From CBDBLK01 sp965243145 (GTDB lineage: Bacteria; Bdellovibrionota; Bacteriovoracia; Bacteriovoracales; Bacteriovoracaceae): a stretch of 64,000 nucleotides of DNA. The position numbers and the translations under genes are program-made. The stretch lies in NCBI GenBank assembly GCA_965243145.1, contig CBDEUB010000002.1, forward strand, positions 2,232,001-2,296,000. Reading direction: 5' to 3'. Below are positions 43,313 through 50,746 of this stretch, one piece after another (positions within the stretch are counted from its first letter, which is position 1; every line of letters begins with the position of its first letter). Below the pieces are notes generated by a model. It was not told the origin of the DNA. It was given only the letters and a program-made list of their open reading frames with translations, and made no database searches.

Positions 43313-44941
43313 TTGTTTTGTGGATTGAGAAAGTCATGTTTGATTATCTTCGCTATCGTATCCAATGCAGTGGCCGCCCAGGCCCCGGAGGCCTTGGCCG
43401 AGGCCTTTAAATTGTTTCGTTTAGGTTCCTACAAACAGGCCTTGAACACACTCAAGAGCGCTAAAGGCGATAAGAAAACTTTGTCGACCCGCTTTTATTT
43501 GGAGGGGTTGTGCTACAACCGCCTGCAAGATTACGATTTGGCGGTGAAGTCTTTTGCTAAAGCACTTCCCCTGGGCCATTTGCCAGAGGATTTTCACTAC
43601 GAATATGGCCAGGCCTTGTATGCCAACAATGATTTAATCAAGGCCCGCGACAGATTCCGGGCGAGTTACAAGGTTCCCTATAAGGCCCCCCATTCCCTCT
43701 ACTATGTGGCCTATCTTTCACAGTTGTTGGAAGAGTACAAACTGGCCATTGGGGCCTATAAAAAAGTGGTGGAGCAGGCCAAAGATGATAAAAACCTCTT
43801 GCAAGCGGCCTATTTTCAATGGGGAGAGAGCGGAATGTCCATGTTGGGGCAAAGTGCTGCAACGGGCGAGCGTAAATTAAATGAAAAAATAAATCTTTTA
43901 ATTCGCAGAGTTGTCCGCCAGAGAGTGTTGCCCTTGTACCGCAAGGCCATTTCTGTCGATGCCAATTCACAACTGGCGGCGGATGTTCAAAAGCGCCTGG
44001 CGGTCGTTCAAAAGCGCCACAATTTAGGCCCTAATCTCATGCGCAATGGCAGAACCCTTCCCCAGCAGCGCTGGAACTTGGAGTTTTCCCAGGAAGTTCT
44101 CCACGACAGCAATGTCACTTTTACCGCCGAACAGGCGGAACCGGAGATTTCCCACAACAATGCCTTTATTTTTGACAGTGTTTTGCGTACCTCTTATGTG
44201 GCGAATTGGGGAAACTTTTTGGTGATTACTCCTGAACTGGAACTCCAGAACACTCATCACTCCGACCGCGATGAACCCAAAGTGCACAAAAACGATGGGC
44301 GCTCGATTGGTTTGGGACTGGAAAATAGTTTTGAACACCGTTTGTTTAACCATCCTTCCAGCTTTTTGCTGGAGTGGGATTATCAAAATAGCGCCAGGGA
44401 TCGGAATGGGCAAAAAGACATTTCCAAATACGCCCGTTCCCACACACTGAGTTTGGGAGAGCGGTTTCAATTTTTTGATTTTGGAAAAACGACTTTGAAA
44501 CTCAAGTACAAAGACTACGAAACTTATCACAATTCTGAAAATGACAATAAAACTTATTCTCTTTCCTTCAATCAACTCGGTTATATCCAGAGCGGAAAAA
44601 TATGGTCGCTTTTTTTGCAGGCCGATTTTATTGATAACTACAACAATACGCTTTATTCCACTAACAGTTATCTCTTGCGTGGGGACTATATTCAAACCAA
44701 CCTTTTCTTTCAAACCAATTTGAATTTGGCGATGACAGTGGTGGTGACTGACACCAAGGATCAAGAGGAATCGCGGGGGATTGAAAAGAGGTATTCTCCA
44801 TCACTGGTTCTCTCAAGGCCAATTGGCAAAAATTTATCCCTTTCGGCCTCTTACGAATACACCAAAAACATCTCCAAGGATAAAGAAAATTACCAGTACA
44901 CTAAGAATGTGGCCGGCCTGGAGTTAAGTTATAGGTTCTAA
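43313..44941 (+). CDS. TPR protein with C-terminal outer-membrane barrel
   Basis: 542 residues. The first ~240 carry a signal sequence (SCLIIFAIVSNAVAA) and TPR-like helices (EAFKLFRLGSYKQALNTLKS, LCYNRLQDYDLAVKSFAKAL). The rest has barrel strands (WNLEFSQEVLHDSN, LVITPELELQN, LSLSASYEYTKN) and ends GLELSYRF. The start is unclear: AGGAG fits an ATG at 43306, but that frame differs, so TTG 43313 or a small frameshift must be assumed. Middle gene of the FecR/TPR/CHASE2 set. Confidence 0.65.
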   Translation: MFCGLRKSCLIIFAIVSNAVAAQAPEALAEAFKLFRLGSYKQALNTLKSAKGDKKTLSTRFYLEGLCYNRLQDYDLAVKSFAKALPLGHLPEDFHYEYGQALYANNDLIKARDRFRASYKVPYKAPHSLYYVAYLSQLLEEYKLAIGAYKKVVEQAKDDKNLLQAAYFQWGESGMSMLGQSAATGERKLNEKINLLIRRVVRQRVLPLYRKAISVDANSQLAADVQKRLAVVQKRHNLGPNLMRNGRTLPQQRWNLEFSQEVLHDSNVTFTAEQAEPEISHNNAFIFDSVLRTSYVANWGNFLVITPELELQNTHHSDRDEPKVHKNDGRSIGLGLENSFEHRLFNHPSSFLLEWDYQNSARDRNGQKDISKYARSHTLSLGERFQFFDFGKTTLKLKYKDYETYHNSENDNKTYSLSFNQLGYIQSGKIWSLFLQADFIDNYNNTLYSTNSYLLRGDYIQTNLFFQTNLNLAMTVVVTDTKDQEESRGIEKRYSPSLVLSRPIGKNLSLSASYEYTKNISKDKENYQYTKNVAGLELSYRF

Positions 44942-44980
44942 AGTGGTCATTATTCAAACAAAAAACTTTGATAAAAGCAA

Positions 44981-45109
44981 GGTAACTGTTCACAATTTAG
45001 GTCAGATTGGGGGGAAGCAAGACAGAGCGACTGAGGCGTGCTTCCTGTACGCCGCAGGGAGTGATGGCGAAGCTGACCCGCAAGATGGCCTGAAGTGTGG
45101 ACAGTTACT
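44981..45109 (+). repeat. palindromic leader repeat, full copy E (upstream of CHASE2 cyclase)
   Basis: 129 bp with arms GGTAACTGTTCACA and TGTGGACAGTTACT and inner hairpin GCGTGC-TTCCT-GTACGC. Lead-in from about 44957. The open frame through it (possible GTG start 44943) ends at TGA 45111-45113, overlapping the ATG of the cyclase (ATGA). Confidence 0.9.
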
Positions 45110-47344
45110 ATGATTCCTAAGCTCATTAAGTACACTGGGCTTTTTCTCATTGTTACATTTTCCTCCCTCTCCATTCTCTTTTCTCTGACCAGTAGAGAAA
45201 TTGAAGATCGCCAGGTGCGCACCCGGCTCTCTTATGCGAACCTTTTAGAGGATCGCTTTTATGATTTTAGGATGCTCAAGACCCTGGATCAAAGCGAGAC
45301 TGATAAGCGCATCGTGTTGGTGGCCATTGACGATTATTCCATAAAGAAAATTGGCCGTTGGCCCTTCCCCCGCGATAACTATTCCAAACTGATGAGGAAA
45401 CTCAAACACTTCGGGGCCAAAGTCATCGTCTACGATGTCTTTTTTTCCGAAGAGGGATTGGCCTGTCCCGGCAGTTCTGTCGATGCCGGTATGGCCAGTG
45501 CAGTTAAAGATTTTCAATCCATACCGGGTAATAAAGTCATTCTCGGATACTCTCAGAGTTTCTATCCCCACGAAGAAACTTTTAAAGAAATTCCCGAGAT
45601 TATGTATGACTTTATTTTGGATACCAAACAAGTAGAGAACGCAAGTTTGAGGCAGTTTTACATGGAAAAAAACGCATTTCCCATTCCCGTTTTGGTAGGG
45701 GCCAATCCCGCCATTGCCCATGTTCAAGGTTCGGCCGATGTCGATGGCATTTTTAGGCACTATCCGGTGGTGGGCCATGTGGACGAGTTTTATTTTCCCT
45801 CGCTGGCACTGAGTGCGTACCAACATTTCACTCATGCCAGGCCAGTGCTTGAGATGTTAGGCCCCGAAAACTACAACTTAAAGATTGAAGAGGGAACTCT
45901 CAACCTCAATGTTCGGGGAGAGTCTAAAATTCGCTGGAGTGGAGGATCGAGCATCTTTCCCACGATTTCCTTTTGGGACATTCTCAACGCTGCCGACGAC
46001 GATTCGCAAATGTTTGAACAACTCAAAGGCCATATTATTTTTATCGGTTCTACCGCCTTTGGAGCACACGACCTGAGACACACGCCCATCAGCCCCATCT
46101 TGCCCGGAGTTTATTTGCACATGAATGTCACCAAAATGTTTTTGGACGGGAAATTTTTTATCTCCGAAAACGATTCGGCCTATTACTCCTGGTTGATTCT
46201 GATCGCCGGAACTTTGGCCATTCTTTTGATTCAATTTTTTGGCAATGCCTTACTCGATCTCTTTTCCGTGATGGTTATCGCCGGGGGAATTTACTACTTT
46301 GAAACCTATGTGCTCATTCCCCAGGGCCACAATACAAAACTCTTTTTCTGTTTGTTTTCCATTGTGTCCTGTTATTCCTGGAATACCTTTTTGCACTTTT
46401 ATTTGGCCAATAAAGACAAGGCCTTTTTGAAAAAGGCCTTTGGCTCCTATATTTCGCCGGAGTTGATCGATGAAATGCACAAGCGCGGCCAAGGCCCAAA
46501 ACTTGGAGGGGAGTCCGGCATTAGAACCGCTTTTTTTTCCGACATTCAGGGTTTCTCCAGCTTTTCGGAAAAATTGAGTGCCACCCGTTTGGTCGAACTT
46601 CTCAATCAGTATTTGTCGGCCATGACCGATATTTTATTGGAAGAAAAGGGCACTCTCGACAAGTACGAGGGCGATGCCATGATTGCCTTTTTTGGCGCTC
46701 CCGTGCCGCTCGAAGACCATGCTAAACGCTCTTGTATGGTGGCCCACAGAATGCAAGAGAGGCTTTTGGAACTCAATAACGAATGGACGGGCCAAGGGGG
46801 CAAATGGCCCACCGAAGTGTGCGAGATGCGCATGCGCATTGGCATTAACACCGGCGAAATTGTCACCGGCAATATGGGTTCGGTTTTGAGAATGAATTAC
46901 ACCATGATGGGGGATGCGGTGAACTTGGCGGCGCGCTTGGAATCCTCGGCCAAACAATACGGCGTTTTTACCCATGTCGCCTCTTCTACCGTGAAGGAAG
47001 CGGGAGAGGATTTTTTGTGGCGCGACCTCGACCTTATGAAGGTGGTCGGCCGCAGGGAACCGATCGAGACTTTTGAACTTTTGGGAGTCAAACATGAGGC
47101 CCCGGACTATATCCTGGAACTCGAAGAAAAGTTTAATCGGGGTATCGAACTTTACCGCCAGAGGGATTTTACTGGCGCTATAGATTTCTTTAGGCAAACT
47201 TTGATCTTGGAGTGGCAAAGGTTTCCCTCCCTCAAAAGGAGGGGCATCAATCCTTCGGAAGTGTACCTCCATCGTTGCCAGCAGTACCAACAAAATCCCC
47301 CACCCAAAAGTTGGGACGGGGTGTGGGTATTGAGAAATAAATGA
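45110..47344 (+). CDS. CHASE2-domain adenylate/guanylate cyclase
   Basis: 744 residues from ATG 45110. An N-terminal membrane helix (GLFLIVTFSSLSILFSL), an extracytoplasmic CHASE2 domain (~35-330: RIVLVAIDDYSIKKIGRWPFPRD, AKVIVYDVFFSEE), then two or three membrane helices (~350-425). The class III cyclase domain starts at TAFFSDIQGFSSFSEKL (metal Asp) and includes KYEGDAMIAFFGAP, RIGINTGEIVTGNMGS and YTMMGDAVNLAARLE. A short C-terminal helical tail follows. The start directly abuts repeat copy E without a Shine-Dalgarno site. Confidence 0.92.
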   Translation: MIPKLIKYTGLFLIVTFSSLSILFSLTSREIEDRQVRTRLSYANLLEDRFYDFRMLKTLDQSETDKRIVLVAIDDYSIKKIGRWPFPRDNYSKLMRKLKHFGAKVIVYDVFFSEEGLACPGSSVDAGMASAVKDFQSIPGNKVILGYSQSFYPHEETFKEIPEIMYDFILDTKQVENASLRQFYMEKNAFPIPVLVGANPAIAHVQGSADVDGIFRHYPVVGHVDEFYFPSLALSAYQHFTHARPVLEMLGPENYNLKIEEGTLNLNVRGESKIRWSGGSSIFPTISFWDILNAADDDSQMFEQLKGHIIFIGSTAFGAHDLRHTPISPILPGVYLHMNVTKMFLDGKFFISENDSAYYSWLILIAGTLAILLIQFFGNALLDLFSVMVIAGGIYYFETYVLIPQGHNTKLFFCLFSIVSCYSWNTFLHFYLANKDKAFLKKAFGSYISPELIDEMHKRGQGPKLGGESGIRTAFFSDIQGFSSFSEKLSATRLVELLNQYLSAMTDILLEEKGTLDKYEGDAMIAFFGAPVPLEDHAKRSCMVAHRMQERLLELNNEWTGQGGKWPTEVCEMRMRIGINTGEIVTGNMGSVLRMNYTMMGDAVNLAARLESSAKQYGVFTHVASSTVKEAGEDFLWRDLDLMKVVGRREPIETFELLGVKHEAPDYILELEEKFNRGIELYRQRDFTGAIDFFRQTLILEWQRFPSLKRRGINPSEVYLHRCQQYQQNPPPKSWDGVWVLRNK

Positions 47345-47515
47345 GATAATTGCGCACAGGGCTATTTTCTTGGCAGAAGTTTGTAAGGCCCAGAATTACG
47401 CGCATCGCGCAATTTATCATTATTGCCTTTTAATGTTGTTCAAATAGTTTTTTTAAGCTATGTTCCTAGAAAATTTTTTGGTAACTGTAGATATTCATCA
47501 TTAAAGGGATTGGCC

Positions 47516-48469
47516 TTGTCTTTTACAAAGAACGACTTACTGAGCATTATTGATGATTTTTCAAAAACTGCTATTAGTGATTTTGCAGCGAGTGAATTAT
47601 TAAAAAAAACTGGTACCAAAAGAGAAATAATCGAGAGAATTGACAACTCTCAATCTATAAGAAAAAACCAAATGGTAAACTTTATTTTTAATGAATTTCT
47701 TAACAGCAAAGTACATTTTCAAGTTTTTGAATCAAGTGTTAATTTGCAAAATATCTTTTTATCAGAAGTAGATATTTCTTCTTTACCCAATGTGCATATA
47801 ATTGATCATAATCAAGATGAAAATATTAGAGCTTTTTTAAAAGTGAATATTGCTTGTATTTGGGATTTTGATCCAACTATTCATGACCCTAAAAGTTACA
47901 GAGATAGCGATTTCTCTTTAAAATCATTTTATCTCCCTTTCACAATACGAAAAAAGAACAATTTTTTTATTATCGGAGTACATCATTTGTTCTTTCAAGG
48001 AAATCCTATCGAAATTCGAGGGGACAAAGTTTATATACATGAAGTTCTACTGAATTTCTCATCTTTCTTTTCAGAAGTTATGAGCATTATAGCGAAGGAG
48101 TTAAAAATTTCACCTTGTATGCCTGCAAATTTTACACAAGCAATAAAAGAATTAGTTAGAATTGAAAATATAAAAGCGGCCGCAGTAGCTTGTGATGATA
48201 AGAGCAATTATGGAAAAAATATGAGAAAATTACATCGTGGTGCTCCTAAAGGCTTTGTTGATTTTAATTGGTATGAAGAACATGATTTTTTTCAAACAGA
48301 TAAAATCTATAAAACAAATTGGTACTGGACAAAGGGATACCCTGTATCAGGCGTTCCCAGAAAATACCCTTCGTTAAAAATTGATTGCAATTCTGGTGAA
48401 ATCATAAAAGAAAAAAAGACCTCTGAGGGATTTGACTGGTTTATAGATGAAATTATTAGAAATAGTTAA
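47516..48469 (+). CDS. unknown protein, first gene of AT-rich island
   Basis: 317 residues from TTG 47516, with AAAGGGA just upstream; earlier codons are open but unconvincing. GC is about 30%, against about 50% around it. No signal peptide or membrane helix. Segments such as KNDLLSIIDDFSKTAISDFA (helical), VNIACIWDFDPTIHDPKSYR, and the aromatic/basic end (WYWTKGYPVSGVPRKYPSL) resemble no family I know. Its 3' end overlaps the next gene by 23 nt. Foreign composition points to horizontal transfer. Confidence 0.6.
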   Translation: MSFTKNDLLSIIDDFSKTAISDFAASELLKKTGTKREIIERIDNSQSIRKNQMVNFIFNEFLNSKVHFQVFESSVNLQNIFLSEVDISSLPNVHIIDHNQDENIRAFLKVNIACIWDFDPTIHDPKSYRDSDFSLKSFYLPFTIRKKNNFFIIGVHHLFFQGNPIEIRGDKVYIHEVLLNFSSFFSEVMSIIAKELKISPCMPANFTQAIKELVRIENIKAAAVACDDKSNYGKNMRKLHRGAPKGFVDFNWYEEHDFFQTDKIYKTNWYWTKGYPVSGVPRKYPSLKIDCNSGEIIKEKKTSEGFDWFIDEIIRNS

Positions 48470-48794
48470 AAACAATTTTAATAAAATTGTTGAACTAGAA
48501 TTGAGTTCAAAAGATTTTATACGCCCTCAAGCAGTCAAGGAGGCTTTTCATGTTAGTTATCCTATTGCTCTTAAAATATTAGACCTTGCTGAAAAGTTTG
48601 GCCATATCAGAAAAAGATTTAATATTTTATCACCTGTTGATGAAACCGTTATAGCACATTGTTATAGTAAAGAGCAAATTCCTGAAATAGTTTACGATGA
48701 AGAACATGATTGTGATAGAAATTTTGCTTTTATAAAGACGGAACATGAGGAAAATTTCGTTGAAGTAGTTTATGAATACACCACTCCAAAATAA
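48447..48794 (+). CDS. small winged-helix-like protein, second gene of AT-rich island
   Basis: 115 residues. The centre FIRPQAVKEAFHVSYPIALKILDLAEKFG reads like a helix-turn-helix/winged-helix (recognition helix at about 35-45), followed by KRFNILSP, a possible wing. The C-terminal third is acidic (YDEEHDCDRNFAFIKTEHEE). It overlaps both neighbours by 23 nt. It could be a DNA-binding regulator or an adaptor between gene 1 and the membrane protein. Confidence 0.55.
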   Translation: MKLLEIVKNNFNKIVELELSSKDFIRPQAVKEAFHVSYPIALKILDLAEKFGHIRKRFNILSPVDETVIAHCYSKEQIPEIVYDEEHDCDRNFAFIKTEHEENFVEVVYEYTTPK

Positions 48795-49074
48795 TTCAGC
48801 TATAAAGGTTCTTTCTCAAACATTAATACAATTTACTACATGCATTGTAATTCTCTTGAGTTCTATTTTATATTTGACATTTTATCTTGCATATCTTTTA
48901 GTCGAAGATAAAGCAGTTTCGGCCCATCATTATTCTGCTGTTTGCGCATTTTTCTTTCTTATAGCACTTCTTACTTATTCAATTGGCCGGGATTCAATTT
49001 CGTTTGCGCTTGAAATTGTGAAGGAGTTTGCGTCAGAAAAATTTGGTAAGTTATTCAAATTGTTTTCACGCTAA
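48772..49074 (+). CDS. small two-helix membrane protein, third gene of AT-rich island
   Basis: 100 residues with two hydrophobic helices (TTCIVILLSSILYLTFYLAYLL and HYSAVCAFFFLIALLTYSIG) joined by a short polar loop, and a basic amphipathic C-terminus (EIVKEFASEKFGKLFKLF). A two-helix membrane protein at the end of an overlapping operon is a common plan for membrane-disrupting effectors in defence systems. This role is only a hypothesis. Confidence 0.55.
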   Translation: MNTPLQNNSAIKVLSQTLIQFTTCIVILLSSILYLTFYLAYLLVEDKAVSAHHYSAVCAFFFLIALLTYSIGRDSISFALEIVKEFASEKFGKLFKLFSR

Positions 49075-49092
49075 AAGGCCGATTAGCGTGAA
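49065..49092. promoter_or_regulatory. perfect 10-bp inverted repeat at the island/ABC boundary
   Basis: TTCACGCTAA (49065-49074), 8-nt loop, TTAGCGTGAA (49083-49092). The left arm contains the stop of the last island gene and the right arm the GTG start of the ABC gene. It lacks a T-tract, so it is more likely an operator or a translation-blocking hairpin than a terminator. Confidence 0.5.
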
Positions 49093-50746
49093 GTCACGAC
49101 TGCAACGGAATCTCCCCACCCTTATTTTCTTTCAATTTGTGGAGTTTTGGCCCTATTACCTGGGGGCGCTCTTTTGCCTGGTGGCCACCCACTGGATTCA
49201 ATCCCACCTCCCCTTTTTGGGCAAGGAAGTCGCCGAGCAAATTGAGTTGGGCACAGACACCCTCAAAACTTGGCCCTTTGTGCAATTGGCGGCGGGGACT
49301 CTTCTTTTTAGGACTCTTTCGCGCCTGCTGTTTTTTTATCCCGCACGGGTGTTGCAAAAAGAACTGCGCATAGAATTGTTGGATCGCCTGGAAGAACAAA
49401 ACCCCTCCCGCTACCGGCATTATAGCGAGGGGCAAATTTTTCAAGTTTTGAACTTGGACATGGATCAATTGCGCGCATTGATTGGTTTTGCCCTTTTACA
49501 AGTGGGCAATATATTGGTGGCGGTGGCGGTTTTGATCCCCAAATTGGGCCAATTTCATGCCCAATTGGTTTTGGCCCTCATCCCTTTACTGATTGCCTTT
49601 TTGCTCTTTACTGCTATCGTTTCCGGCAATCATTCCCTCTACCGCAAGAATCAAGACCTGCAAGGGGAAGTTCAGAATATCATTATGGAATCTTACGCCG
49701 GCAAATCAACCATTAAAAACTTTCACGCCGAAGCATCCTTTATTCATTGGTTTGCAGATTATTCCTGGCGGGAGTTGCGCTATTTTTACCGCGCCGGAAT
49801 CCGCGTGGGGTTTTCCATTCCCCTGGTTCCGCTGGGGATTGGATTGAGTTTGGTTTGGGGGGCCTGGATTATTCGCTCCCAAGATTTGGGAACTCCTGGC
49901 CTGATTTTGTTCAGCAGTTTTATTTTTCTCTTTTTGGAACCAATGATGTTTTTGTCTTGGATCGGCGTGGTGTTTACCCGCAGCTACGGGGCCTGGTGCC
50001 GGATCGCCGGATTGGTGGGCCACTTGCAGCGCCCCAGTCGCCACGAACTCGAACTCCAGCAGCGCAATCGTCAAGATATACTTTCGTGTGAGCACTTGCC
50101 TTTTGTACTGGAATTTTGGGGACAGTCTTTGTCTGTGCAATATTCCCCGCGAGTTTGGACGGCCCTGGTGGGCAAAACGGGCCACGGCAAGAGTCACCTC
50201 TTGACCCAAATGGCGGATGTGCTCAAGTGGCGGGGGGCCTCGGTGAGTTTTTTGGCACAAAATCCCTATCTCTACAGCGACACCGTGGAGAGAAATATTT
50301 TTTTGGGAAGGCAGGCCTCTCCTGAAGAGAGGCAGCGGGCGGTGCAATTTTTGAATTTGTTGGGATTGGACATTTTGGCCCACGACGATGAGGCCTTGCT
50401 CCAGTTGGAAGTGGGGGAAAATGGCAAGTATCTCAGTGCTGGCCAGGCCAAGCGCCTGGCCTTGGTTCGCTGTCTGATGAGTGATGCCCAAATCCTTTTG
50501 TTGGACGACCCCTTTTCTACGGTGGACTTGATTTTGGAAAAACAGATCATTGGCCATTTGAAAAGGGATCATTTTATGCGCCATAAAACGGTGATTTTAA
50601 CTTCCCACCGGGTGACCGCTGTCAGGGAGAGCGACGAGGCCTTGCTGATTGAACGGCCTCATGGAGTTGTCGAAGCGGGGAAGGTGGAAAACTTGCTCAC
50701 CGCCGGAAAAAAGACCTATGAACATTTCAAAAACCAAATGGTTTGA
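49088..50746 (+). CDS. ABC transporter, membrane-ATPase half 1
   Basis: 552 residues from GTG 49088. An N-terminal exporter-type membrane domain (about six helices) is followed by an ATPase domain: Walker A ALVGKTGHGKSHLL, Q-loop FLAQNPYLYSDTVERNIFLG, signature YLSAGQAKRLALVR, Walker B ILLLDDPFSTVD and switch TSHRVTAV. The Walker B catalytic Glu is Asp and the signature starts SAGQ, so this half may be the weaker ATPase site. It overlaps the next gene by 29 nt; together they form a heterodimeric exporter. Confidence 0.85.
   Translation: MKSRLQRNLPTLIFFQFVEFWPYYLGALFCLVATHWIQSHLPFLGKEVAEQIELGTDTLKTWPFVQLAAGTLLFRTLSRLLFFYPARVLQKELRIELLDRLEEQNPSRYRHYSEGQIFQVLNLDMDQLRALIGFALLQVGNILVAVAVLIPKLGQFHAQLVLALIPLLIAFLLFTAIVSGNHSLYRKNQDLQGEVQNIIMESYAGKSTIKNFHAEASFIHWFADYSWRELRYFYRAGIRVGFSIPLVPLGIGLSLVWGAWIIRSQDLGTPGLILFSSFIFLFLEPMMFLSWIGVVFTRSYGAWCRIAGLVGHLQRPSRHELELQQRNRQDILSCEHLPFVLEFWGQSLSVQYSPRVWTALVGKTGHGKSHLLTQMADVLKWRGASVSFLAQNPYLYSDTVERNIFLGRQASPEERQRAVQFLNLLGLDILAHDDEALLQLEVGENGKYLSAGQAKRLALVRCLMSDAQILLLDDPFSTVDLILEKQIIGHLKRDHFMRHKTVILTSHRVTAVRESDEALLIERPHGVVEAGKVENLLTAGKKTYEHFKNQMV

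Noticed and set aside
7045..45109. CRISPR array or transposon interpretation of the palindromic repeat
   Set aside because: Copies are dispersed singly, with no spacers, and I see no target-site duplication or transposase partner; a MITE origin remains possible but unsupported here.
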